From Haplomitrium mnioides (lineage: Eukaryota; Marchantiophyta; Haplomitriopsida; Calobryales), in contig JBNGIS010016943.1 of the NCBI GenBank assembly GCA_049999725.1, positions 1 to 62,951 of the forward strand: a DNA stretch of 62,951 nt. The letters are read 5' to 3'. The notes under the pieces were generated by a model. That model worked only from the letters and a program-made list of their open reading frames with translations, made no database searches and was not told where the DNA came from. Of the stretch, positions 1 to 10,059 are shown piece after piece. Position numbers and translations under genes: made by a program. Numbering within the stretch: position 1 is the stretch's first letter; each line of letters starts with the position of its first letter.

Positions 1-1
1 A

Positions 2-79
<78 letters not shown>

Positions 80-96
80 TTTGCAAGTTCATCAAT
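1..96. repeat. (TA)n microsatellite
   Basis: Almost uninterrupted TA dinucleotides run from the window edge to base 96. They join directly onto the integrase reading frame of element A1. In the related copy A3 this position reads GGATATGCTT, so the array probably grew from that ATAT within the retrotransposon. Confidence 0.97.
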
Positions 97-850
97 GTTC
101 ATCATACTGATTGGGATAGTTTTTTACGAGATGTGGAGTTTGTATATAACAACTCCAAACAAGTCAGTGCTGAGTTTTCTTCTTTCTTTCTTAATTCAGG
201 TCAACATCCTCTTGTTCTCAATGGTTTGCTATCTTCTTCTTCTTTCAATGTTCCTAGTATTTCTACTTTTTTGTCTCGTTTTTTTCTTTTCATTGCAAGA
301 TGCTTGCAACCATCTTATTGTTGCTCAAAATTGACAAAAACAATATTCCAATGACAATCGTCATGATTTCTCTTATATTTAGGCTACCAAGTTATGCTAT
401 CTACTCAAGATCTCTCATTGTCTTTGGATGCTCAAGTTTGTGAGTTATCTTCTGCTTGGATTGATCCTTTCTCTATTTCTCAAATTATTTCTCTTGTTTG
501 TTATAAACTTAACCTTCCTCTTCATAAAGAGATTCATCTTGTGTTTTATGTGTTTAAACTTAAGCCTTTTGTTCATAGTTCATCTTTTTTTCCAAATCGT
601 ATTCAACTTCCTCCTCTGGCTATTGTTCTTGATAATCATGAAGAATTTGAGGTGGATCCCATTTCAGCAAAAAGAGTTATCAAGAGAAGGCTGCATCCAC
701 AAGTTCAATACAATATTTTGTGGAAATAATATCCACTTCATGATGCTACTTGGGAACCTTCTTCAAATCTTGAGAATGCTCAAGAGGTTATTTAAATATT
801 TGAAAGTTGCGGTAATGACAAGGATATTATTGATTAGAAGATGGGGATTA
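97..850 (+). pseudogene. Ty3/gypsy integrase C-terminus with chromodomain (element A1)
   Basis: This is the last part of a chromovirus-type pol polyprotein. The start (FINVHHTDWDSF, then YNNSKQ) matches the end of the integrase core in A3 at about 32395-32475. From about 394 it reads the post-core domain (LPLHKEIHLVFYVFKLKPF, the HPVFHVSxLK motif of the family), then an acidic linker. A chromodomain-like end follows at about 650-800 (VQYNILWK, then after a stop DATWEPSSNLENAQ). Chromodomains of this group guide integration into marked chromatin. Stops at about 353 and 727 and frame changes break it. The 5' part lies beyond the microsatellite and the window edge. Confidence 0.85.
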
Positions 851-1239
851 TGTAGTAGAGAAAACATAAGGTTGTTTTATTTATAAGAAAATAAAGAGGA
901 GTGAAGAAAGTGGTAGAGAGTCATATTTTAGGGTTGAGACAAGATTACTTGCCTTTGAAATCCCTTTTAGTAGAGAGTCAGTTTTAGGGTTGAAATTAGA
1001 AGTGGCTTGTAAGTGAAGAAAGAGGGATAACATCTTCTTCACTTGTATAAACAAAAGGGCTTCTTAGCCCCACTTTCAGTCTGAAGTTCCCCTCAAATCA
1101 CTTGAGTTCTTTAGTTGGTTGGCTTTTGCTTGCACTCTTGGTCTTAGCTTGGGTCTTGAGCTGCTTTTGGTTGAAGAACTCTATTAGAGTTCACTATGAG
1201 TTCTTATTCATTTAGATTTGGTCCTTGAGTTCTTTAACA
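851..1239 (+). repeat. 3' LTR of element A1 (family A)
   Basis: A 389-bp LTR opening TGTAGTAGAG and closing CTTTAACA follows the chromodomain end directly. It aligns with the LTRs at 1732-2112 (reverse), 5103-5480 (reverse), 28402-28778 and 55185-55573 (reverse). Shared blocks include GGGCTTCTTAGCCCCACT and the end CTTGAGTTCTTT. Confidence 0.9.
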
Positions 1240-1731
1240 CTATGGATTTCAATTTGGTTAAAAAAATGTAGCATTTGTCTATTGGGCATATCATGTAATT
1301 TCAGAATCTCCAAATGACTGAACACTAAAGTTGAAGGAAATAAAAAAATTTGTAATCAATATACATTCAAAGAGGTTTTGGATGAAGTAAGGGAGGGAGC
1401 CACTTTTAGATGAATAAGGATAAATGAGAAGTAGCAAAAGAGGGCCAAGGTTTAACTACTATAAATATGATGAAGCCAAAGATGTGAATGTAGTAATCTG
1501 ATAATGAGGCAAAGCACTCATTCAATGGGTTGTTGATGATAGTCTTCAACAACAATCGTTGTGAAGCTTTATGAGAGAAGGATATACACAATAAGCTTTG
1601 AAACTAGACATCATTCAATCTAAGAAAACTTTTGAGCTGATGTTGAGGAGATCAACCCAAAAAATATTTGTGTTTTTATAAGATCAAATGCGCCAACGAT
1701 TTAGATAGAATGACTAACAAATTATGGCATG
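1240..1731. other. Spacer between A1 and A2, no gene recognised
   Basis: AT-rich sequence with stops in all frames. Together with 5481-6446 it is the older sequence into which A2 inserted. I see no domain I can name. Confidence 0.6.
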
Positions 1732-2112
1732 TGTGAAAGAACTCAAGGACCAAATCCAAATGAGTAAGCAATCATAGTGAACTCTAATAGAGATTTTCAA
1801 CCAAATGCTAATAAAGCAAGCAAAAGCCAAACAACCAAAGAACCCAAGTGATTCGAGAGGAACTCTGGAATGAGGAGTGGGGCTATAAAGCCCTTCTTTT
1901 TGTACAAGAGAAGAAGGTGTCATTCCTCTTTCTTTACTTACAAGTCACTTCTAATTTCAACCTTTAAAATGACCATATACCACTTCACTTAAAGTAACTT
2001 CAAAAGCAAGTAACCTTAAAATGATTTTAACCCTAAAAGTAACTCCCTACCATTTCTTTCACTCCTCTCTATTTTCTTATAAATAACACAACATCATGCT
2101 TGTATTATTGTA
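1732..2112 (-). repeat. 3' LTR of A2
   Basis: On the minus strand it ends GAGTTCTTTCACA, with TG...CA-type ends degraded at the start. It is co-linear with the LTR at 5103-5480. Confidence 0.88.
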
Positions 2113-2144
2113 TAATCTCTAGCTTCTAATTGATGACGTCCTCG

Positions 2145-2735
2145 TCATGACCAACAAATTCAAATAATCGAATAGCTTTTTGAGCATTCTCAAAGTTTGA
2201 ACATGGCTTCCAAGTAGCATCATGAAGCGTATATCCCTTCCACAAAACTTCACATTGAACTTGAGGATGTTGCCTACGCTTGAAGACTTGGTTAGCCAAA
2301 ATACGATCTACCTAATATTCTTCATAATCATCAAGAGCTATACGTGGAAGAGGATTTTGAATATGGTTTGAAAAAGAAGAGAGACTAGAAACAAAAGGCT
2401 TAAGCCTAGAGACATAATATACAGAATGAATCTTCATGTATAGAGGAAGATCAAGTTTGTACGCGACGTGAGAAATAACTTGATAAATTGAGAAACTACC
2501 AATCCAAGTCGGAGATAACTTACAAACTTGAGTATCTAAAGACAAAAGAAAACCATGAGTAGAAAGCATAACTTGGTTATCCAAAATATAAGAAAATCAC
2601 AACGATGATTATCAACATATTGTTTTTCCGATTTGAGCAATAACAAGATGGTTCTTGGCATCTTAGAAAGAAGAAAATAAATGAGACGAAAGAGTAGAAA
2701 GACTGGGAACATTGGAAGAGAAAGGAGAAAACAAC
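2145..2735 (-). pseudogene. Integrase tail and chromodomain region of A2
   Basis: Read on the minus strand, 2735-2590 matches the poorly conserved end of the integrase core. The segment 2584-2312 holds the post-core domain (LPLYMKIHSVYYVSRLKPF) and the acidic linker (ALDDYEEY). The segment 2310-2145 carries a broken chromodomain (the WEAMF and NLRMLKKLFDYLNLL traces match A1 at 750-810). Stops and frame changes are frequent. Confidence 0.75.
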
Positions 2736-3960
2736 CATCGCCAATTGCTCTTTATCGCTTCCAGAATAGTTTCTCTCCGCTGCATTTAGTGGCGTGATAT
2801 AAAGGCAATTGAATGAAGTCCATTTTCAAACTCTTGTTGAAACACTACTCCAATAGCAAAAAAAAGAGGCATCAAAATCAACTATTCAACTTACTTTTGG
2901 GTCATATAGTTGTAGAATTGGACGAAAAAACACAATGTTTTTGAGTTGTTGAAATGTCTTTTGCTTCTTGATCGTCCATTGAAACTTTGCCTCCTTGCCT
3001 AGCACATCCGTAAGCGATGCAGCAATATGAGCATAGTAATGGATGAATCTTTGATTAAAACTTGCCAATCTATTGAAAGCTCGCACATCTATTGTATTAG
3101 TTGGTGTTGGCCATTTGGTAATAGCTTTTATTTTCTCTTCCTTTATTTTGATACCATTTGCACACATTTTATATCCTAGGTAAGTCACCTCTTGCCTCCA
3201 AAACTCACACTTGGACTTCTTGCAATAAAAATTTCAATTGCGTAGTCTTTGTAATACTTCTTTATATTATCATGATGTTCAACTTTTACTAAAAATAAGG
3301 ATATCATTCAAGAACACCAACACTAACTTATCCAATAACCCATCAAAAACTCAATACATTTGATCCATGAATATCGTCAGAGCATTAGTATGGCCAAATG
3401 TAAGAACTTTCCACTCAAAATACCCACACCTTGTACAAAAAGTTGTATTTAGCATATCACTTGACTTGATAAGAGTTTTCCAATAGCCACTTCATAGATC
3501 CAACTTACAAAATAATTGCCCCTCACTCAATTAATCCAAAAATCATCAATATGAGGTAGAGGATAGGCATTCTTCAGTGTTTAGTTGTTCAAGCCTTGAT
3601 AATATGTACATAGACAAAATCCACCATCTTTCTTTGGTACAAAGAATACCAGAGCTCCTCAAGCAATAAAATCCTTCTCAAGCAAATCTGTCAAGGTCTT
3701 TCGAAGCTCCTCTATTTCTTGTGGTGATATTTGATATATAAGTTGATTATAAAGGGTACTTCCTAGTCTCAACTCAATCGGAAAAGACATTCCCCGATTA
3801 TATGGTAATCCTTTTGGCAAATCCTCCGAAAATACATCCGCAAACTTCTTCAAAATATCATTTATCATTGAGGTAGACGGAAATTTTTCTCCCTCTTTAC
3901 TTAAGTCCATTATAGGCTTGATCCAAATAATAAGGATATGCAGCTCTTGCTCCACTAAAT
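2736..3960 (-). pseudogene. Reverse transcriptase and RNase H fragment of A2
   Basis: Minus-strand frames give RT pieces in order. Near 3955-3660 is the pol linker and RT start (DILKKFADVFSEDLPKGLPY, then QEIEELRKTLTDLLEKDFIA). Then come the palm region and the thumb/connection (MTYLGYKMCANGIKIKEEKI, FNRLASFNQRFIHYYAHI). RNase H is cut off at about 2740, where it fuses to the integrase tail. Several stops are present. A4 at 52536-53840 is the best guide to the intact order. Confidence 0.82.
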
Positions 3961-5089
3961 TAATATGCTAAATTGATTTAGGCTTCTTAACCAACGATGT
4001 CAAACATCCCAAAAGAAATTTCTTACTTTGTAAGGAAACTTAAATCTGTAATTGTGCCCAATAAAATTGAGTGGCGTGATCTTCAAGCTAAGGCAACCCT
4101 AAATTGATGATATATAGTACCAATGTTTTAACAAATTGGATAGATTCTATGTACTCTTTTCTAGTCCTTAGAAGAAATACTTATGAGAGCGAAACACATC
4201 GTGCTTTTAGCCATTGGCCATAGTCACAACACTCCTCTTAATAGGCCTAAATTTTTCTTTTATAATCTTAGCAAAACATAGTGACATAAAATTTTCAGAA
4301 CTCATACTATCCACCAACATTCTACAAGAGTGCTCCTCAATGATATCGCCAAGATGGAACAAGGTACTTCAAATTCTTGTCAAAATTTCAATTCCATTAG
4401 AGCTTGTGAAGTTCTACGTATGTTGTTAGATTGGTTGAGAATGTGACCTAACTTCTATAGCAATAAGTAATGAGTTATATCACTCTACCATACACATTTC
4501 TTCTTCTAACTAAGAAAGCTCTCTTATTGTAATTTCTATTCTTGTGCAAGGCTTCAATCCCCAAACAAAATAGTCTAGTGCTTTTTCTTCTCTTACATCA
4601 GGAATTTGCATAATTTTATCTTGAAAATGCATAACATAGCTTCTCACTAAACCAAGTTGCTTCAATTCGGCCAATCAATCTCTTGCTACCTTTGAAATAT
4701 TTACAACCTTAGATCTTGAAATCACTGCTTCTTTGAATTCACACAAGGAAATAATAGGAGCAACAAATCTACATTGTGCTTACTCTATTTGATACCTCCA
4801 CCAAGTCTTTGCAACTCCTTCTAATTGACTTGTTGTAAACAAAATTGTTGAACATATTTTCTAATGTTTGTAGCTTCAAAATATTGCTTACAAACAAATA
4901 TAAAGTTCTCTTATGCACCATAAATCATCTTCCGATCATGTACTTTTAGTGTTGGAAATCACTCATAAGTCTCTTCTTCTCGAAAAGTTGTTATTTCTAA
5001 AAGTCATCAAAGATGTTCAAACCATTGTTCCATTGCTTGAACTACCCTCTCTTGATTCTCTATGTAGCTCATCACCAAAAAGGATCGTA
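3961..5089 (-). pseudogene. gag and protease remnant of A2
   Basis: Minus-strand sequence from the primer site to the RT start is homologous to the gag-protease part of A4 (53960-55170) and A3 (28811-30300). The A-family EFKEA...SRFRV-type gag block survives in short pieces near 4730. Protease survives near 4330 as a broken copy of the RMLVD motif seen in A3 and A4. Frames are interrupted throughout. Confidence 0.6.
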
Positions 5090-5102
5090 GCTCTCATACC
5101 AA
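5090..5102 (-). other. Primer-binding site of A2
   Basis: On the minus strand TTGGTATGAGAGC follows the LTR end ...CTTTTACA. It is one base off TGGTATCAGAGC, the usual plant site complementary to initiator Met tRNA. Confidence 0.82.
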
Positions 5103-5480
5103 TGTAAAAGAACTCAAGCACCAAATCCAAATGAGTAAGAACTTGTAGTGAACTCTAATAGAGTTCTTCAACAAAATGCCAATAAGGCAAGCAAAAGCCA
5201 AGCAACCAAGGAACCCAAGTGATTCGAGAGGAACTATAGAATGAGAAGTGGGGCTATAAAGCTCGTCCATTTATATAGGAGAAGAAGATGTCATCCGTCT
5301 TTCTTCACTTACAAGTCACTTCTAATTTCAACCCTAAAAGTGACCATATACCACTTCACTTAAAGTAACTTCAAAAGAAAGTAACCTTAAAATGATTTCA
5401 ACTCTAAAAGTGACCCCCAATTTTCATCACTCCTCTCTATTTTCTTCTAAGTAGCACAACATCATGCTTGTACTATTACA
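5103..5480 (-). repeat. 5' LTR of A2
   Basis: 378 bp. On the minus strand it begins TGTAATAGTACAAGCATGAT and ends CTTTTACA next to the primer site. Closely related to the A4 LTR at 55185-55573. Confidence 0.9.
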
Positions 5481-6446
5481 ACACGAGTGTGTTGACGAAG
5501 ACAACGTTGATGATCTCTATTCTTGTAGGTTAAAAGACATACTTCTAAACAAGCTTATTGGCAAAATGGTTGTTTGAAACACTTATATTGGCATCGTGGA
5601 CACATTTTGATTCATTTCCTACGACACTAATACCCATAACAAAAGCCCTCTTTCCCCAATTGCAATTAACAAATATATAAACATTTTTTTAGCTTTTCTT
5701 AAGAGCAAGTTATTATTTTAGTCATATGGTTTTACTCTAATTTTGTTTTTTTTACTTGTATCTTAAGACGTGTGGAATAGAAGTAAAGGTGATGGAAAAT
5801 GGTACTTGACATTGCATCTTATTGGAAACATTGGATGTATGAAGTTGTACTAAGGTTGGTTTAACTTTACTTTGTTTTTCCACATCCTCCTATGCTTCTT
5901 GATACTTGATGCTCTATTATTTATGTATTCTATTAGTGTAATTGAGATTTAAATTGGCTATATTAGGTATTGTTGAGAATTTGTTTTTGTGTTTTTTGGT
6001 AGCTAGGCAATCTTAATCTTCTAGTAATTAGCATAAAAATATGGTTCTGGCTACGTTTTTTGCCTTGTATGATGGTTTTTATATACATGTAATTGTTTTG
6101 ATATTTTGTTACTGCATCACTTTTAGAAATTTTGGAGAAATTTGGATTATTGGTGGGTTATGGCCTACTAAAAGGGCTAAATAAAGTTTGTTTGCAAAAC
6201 AAACTATTTAGATGATATCATACGTTGATGATTAAGAGTNNNNNNNNNNTTTAGTAGCCTCTCTCTTGTTTATCTTCAAATGATGCATTTGTTATTATGG
6301 TCTCCAAATGATGACTATATAACATTTAACAATAAAACATCCGTGATGTGTACATGCATATCAAATGATTGCACCTACTTGTAGTAATTATGTCTCCTCG
6401 TGAAAAAAAAACTTTATAATTGTTGCTTAAAGATTACTTTTGATAA
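5481..6446. other. Unassigned spacer left of element E
   Basis: No convincing gene. It is interrupted by a 10-base run of N at 6240-6249. It is the continuation of 1240-1731 and was split from 20861 onward by the insertion of E. Confidence 0.55.
6240..6249. other. Assembly gap (10 N)
   Basis: Ten undetermined bases. Confidence 0.99.
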
Positions 6447-6451
6447 CATTG
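6447..6451. repeat. Left target-site duplication of element E (CATTG)
   Basis: CATTG directly precedes the LTR start TGTGAGAG. The identical pentamer follows the 3' LTR at 20856-20860. A 5-bp duplication is normal for Ty3/gypsy integrase. Confidence 0.93.
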
Positions 6452-6490
6452 TGTGAGAGTGCACTTCAAGGGTAAGAAATCGAAAATGAT

Positions 6491-6596
6491 CTAAATACAG
6501 TTGAAGTGTTACTAATGATAGCCTATGAAGGTGATGGGGCTCACTAAATACAGTTGAAGTGTTACTAATGATAGCCTATGAAGGTGATGGGGCTCA
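6491..6596 (+). repeat. Perfect 53-bp tandem duplication in the 5' LTR
   Basis: The unit beginning CTAAATACAGTTGAAGTG occurs twice back to back without mismatch. The 3' LTR has it once (about 17316). Either a recent duplication or a local assembly error near the following gap. Confidence 0.9.
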
Positions 6597-6707
6597 GGAA
6601 TGGAGGAATCCAGTCCTGTTGGAGTAATTGTTATGTTTTTTTTGTTGTGTTGGTGACTCTATCATGTTTAAGAGAAAGTGATAAGGACAGCCAGAGGTAA
6701 TAGTTAC

Positions 6708-6807
6708 NNNNNNNNNNNNNNNNNNNNNNNNNNNNNNNNNNNNNNNNNNNNNNNNNNNNNNNNNNNNNNNNNNNNNNNNNNNNNNNNNNNNNNNNNNNNN
6801 NNNNNNN
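6708..6807. other. Assembly gap (100 N), probably artificial
   Basis: The 14 bases before the gap (GAGGTAATAGTTAC) are repeated directly after it. The 3' LTR reads through the same place without interruption (17467-17490). The contig ends therefore overlap and the true gap length is about zero. Confidence 0.9.
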
Positions 6808-9762
6808 GAGGTAATAGTTACAATAAGAAAGATGATTATGAATTTTGATAATGAAGTTTTTTTAATTTATTTTTATTAAAATAGAATATGAGGCTACAGT
6901 AAAGTTAGTCAATAAGGGGAAGTTATTTGAATTAAAAAAAATAAAATAAAATAAAAATGGAAAAAAATGCTAAAACTATCTTTAATGTTGAAGGCGGCAC
7001 GGACTCTAAACTACCTCCTAGCTAGTTGAATTGTTTGAATAGTTGGAGGACAGCCGGCCCTGTGCCCTAGACTTGATCCGTCCAAGGGCATAGACTTGAT
7101 CCGTCCAAGGGCATATACCCCAAAAAAGGACGCCTCTCAAAAGAAGGAGAGGGAGAACTGATTATATATAGGTTCAAGTTAGGTGGCTGATTCTTATGGG
7201 ACAAAACGGAGTTGTGGGCGTGATGAGCAAGGCTGATTGATCTGCATGACTTGAATTTGATCAACCATGTGAAGATGGTTAAAGTAGAAGGGGATTTGAC
7301 TCAATCCATGAATTAGACTCTCCTGAGGAAATCAGTGGTTAAGAAGGAAATCGATTGAAGAGAAGTCTTCAGGGTTGGGAAAGAAATCATTAGAGAGGGT
7401 CACAAGTATCATTTGACATCTACTGAAGGAGCCTCAGTTGAATCGTTATCGACAGAGCCTAGAGGAGATTCTAAACTCGCCCTGTTAATTCAAATCGGTT
7501 CCATTGTTCAGAAGCAGAAATTTATTGAGGCAGCTCCTTTAGTCTTCCAATTTTTGATATATATATTCTTTGCATTCAAGGAGTGCTAACGCATTTACGA
7601 GCAAAAGGCTTTTCATGCCTCCATTACTAAGCATGGAAATGTAATGCTGGCAGGTTTAGATTCAGCAAGTAATGATCAGGGATCAATGAAGCCAACAGAA
7701 CGGAAATGCGGATCAGCGGCAAAATGGCAGGAATGAAGGACCTCGAGTATTAATTTTGAAAGGAAGTCCGAAGTGATGATCAACCAGCAATGATCGGTCT
7801 GCTCCTATGAAGGATGAAGAAAGACCCTTGCGAAGAATCTATTTGTGAGGAAGAAAGGAGTTGAGCGCGAATGAAGACATTGAGGAGGCTCCTCCTCTCG
7901 CAAAGTGCTTCAGGGACCTACTTGCAGCGATGAATGATCTCTACATCGACGGCCAAGTGAGGAGTCAGCCGTTGGACAAATCGAGTTGCGAAGAAGAAAT
8001 CGCCCTACTACGAGTAGCCCTAGAGAAGAAGAATTGGCATGTGAAGAGGAATCTCCTTGTGAAGAATCACCTATGAAGGAAGATTTGAGCAAAGAATCGC
8101 CCAACAATGAAGGGCCCATGAAGGAAGAATCGACCAGTTGTGTCAACGTCCAGCTGTGAGGAATTGGCCAGCAGCAAGAAATTGATCTCCTGTTGAGGAT
8201 TGTCTGCGACGAACGCCCAGTGGAAGGAATCAAAATCGGCTATGCTTGAAGAAGAATCGCTCAGCGATGAATGTCCATGCTGCAAGGAGGCCTGAGCGAT
8301 GAAGAAGAAATCAACATGTGATAAAGTATCTATTCGAGGAGTTACAAAGTTATTCGAGGATTTATAAGCAGTATGTAGTGTTCTTGTATAGAGCTACAAA
8401 GGAACTTTTAGTAAAAAGGAGTTATGAAGAGTTCCTTTATTGAGCTAGGCAAAGACTGGTGAAGATCGTGTAGTTAAAGAAGTGATTTGTTGAAAATTTG
8501 AAGCTGCTGATTGAAAGTTCGACTTGATACTTGTGAAAGTTTGAATTGGCATTTCAAGAAAGTTGGAAAAGGGTCCCTCCAAAAGTTTGAAGATAGATTT
8601 GTGGGCTGATTGAAAGTTTGACACATGTATTGGGGAAGTTTGAAGGGGAGAGTTAGTGACTTAGTGAAGACATCTAATTTTTCTATAAGAACTATCAAGA
8701 GTTGATGTTCTAGTTATAATGAGAAACTGGAATTAGCTATGTTCCTGGACTGAGAAGAAGGATTGAAGATATCAGTTTACAGGAGATGATCTAGAGAGCT
8801 CTCGACCATGTCAAGAAATAGAGAAGGCGCGTGTTTTTAGGAGCTGTTGGTGAATAAACATTACCTGTAGTATGTTGGATAGAGTAGTGTAGTTAGAAAC
8901 ATGTGATTAGATAGGTTAGTGTTAGTAGTACCTATAGAAGTTGGTTTTTATTGCTAGTAGTAGTTAGACTACCATAGTTAGTTTGTTAGTTAGTTGTTAG
9001 ACAAGGTTAGTTGCGAGGAGACATAAGTCCAATATGTTGGCCTTACTTCCTCCGGGATAAACACATGTGTATTATTATTATTCTCTTCATTTTATAAAGT
9101 TTCTATTTTTCTCTTGAGGAGCCTCCTGTTTTTGAAAGCTAGTGGCAACTGCATTTGAAGGCATGTGATGTGATAAGAGTCGGAATGTGATTGTGGATGA
9201 AGAATCAGCAAGCTGTGCAGTGATCAATAGTGAAAACCAGACAGAATACTGGAAAGAACATGCTAGGGAGTACTTGGGTGTATTCTTTATAACGTTTTTT
9301 GTTGTTCTTTTGAATTTTGAATCGTTTTATGGATTACTTTAAGAGTGTGTAGCACCAAAGAGTGTGAAGCAAAAGTGGAGGTTTTACTTAGATTTCATAT
9401 GCTAATCTAGGTGTGAAGGCATTCTTTTTCCCGAACTCAAAGCCTGTTGGCTACTGCATATGATAGAATAATTTAGATGTTCTAAGAATGTTGCATTAGA
9501 TTCCAGAGTTAGTAAGTATCATCGAGTAGCAGGCAAGGGCCTGTTGGATGTTGTAGAGCTGAGTGGGATTGAGGAAAGGTCAAAGCAATATGGACTAGGT
9601 CCAAGAAGGGTTGGTCTGGGAGGTTTTTCGGTTCAGTTCTTCTATAAAAATTGAAAGTTGCAGGAAATTATAAAGACAACACACAAATGCTTTACTCCAT
9701 GTGGGTTCGATACATAGTCAATGTGGTTTGATTTGGAATACTCCAAAAAGGGCTGCAACATT

Positions 9763-9781
9763 CTTGGCGCCGTTGCGGGGG
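9763..9781 (+). other. Primer-binding site of element E
   Basis: TTGGCGCCGTTGCGGGGGG begins three bases after the LTR end. It matches the tRNA-Asp-type site TGGCGCCGTTGCCGGGG known from plant Athila/Tat elements with one change. Confidence 0.88.
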
Positions 9782-10059
9782 GTAATATTAATTTCTGTAG
9801 TTGTCTTCGTAGATCAATTGTGAGAAGTGAAAGGTCCAAGGAAGAGTCCTTCTCAAATCTGACTGAAGAGTGAGAACGAGGTTCTAAAATTGTTGCAGGG
9901 AACAAATCCTAGCAAAAGGAGGTGTATTGGGAGCAGGAGAGTGCTGGCTCTAGGATTCCTAGGCCAAGGAATCTTAAAAAATAGAAAAGCCAGATTGTAC
10001 CTAAGGGTCTGTAACCTGGTTGTTCAGGTGATAGCTTTGTTTTCAGATGTATATGCTAC
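9782..10059 (+). other. Leader of element E
   Basis: About 280 bases between primer site and gag with no stable frame. Expected to hold packaging and dimerisation signals, which I cannot identify. Confidence 0.5.

Larger units (their letters stand above)
1732..5480 (-). mobile_element. Family A Ty3/gypsy chromovirus copy A2, internally deleted
   Basis: Both LTRs are present in reverse orientation (3' LTR 1732-2112, 5' LTR 5103-5480), with a primer site inside the 5' LTR. The 3.75-kb element lacks about 1.5 kb relative to A3 and A4: RNase H runs straight into the integrase tail near base 2736. Flanking pentamers GCATG (1727-1731) and ACACG (5481-5485) differ by two transitions and may be a decayed target duplication. 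All frames are broken. Confidence 0.9.
6452..9760 (+). repeat. 5' LTR of element E
   Basis: Starts TGTGAGAGTGCACTTCAAGG and ends GGGCTGCAACA just before the primer site. It aligns along its length with 17275-20855. It has a 100-N gap (6708-6807) and a perfect 53-bp tandem duplication. A TATA-like TATAAAAATT lies near its end (about 9643). No open frame longer than about 100 codons is shared by both LTRs, so the internal frames are probably chance. Confidence 0.93.

Noticed and set aside
428-886. 152-codon open frame on the plus strand
   Set aside because: Very rich in Leu/Phe and in a different frame from the recognisable chromodomain region of A1; it is a shadow of that AT-rich coding sequence.
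1727-5485. Target duplication of A2 (GCATG versus ACACG)
   Set aside because: Only three of five bases match, so it is noted in the A2 entry but not annotated as a feature.
7861-8233. Overlapping frames in the E LTR as an LTR-encoded protein
   Set aside because: The equivalent region of the other LTR (18960-19250) does not keep the same frames open.
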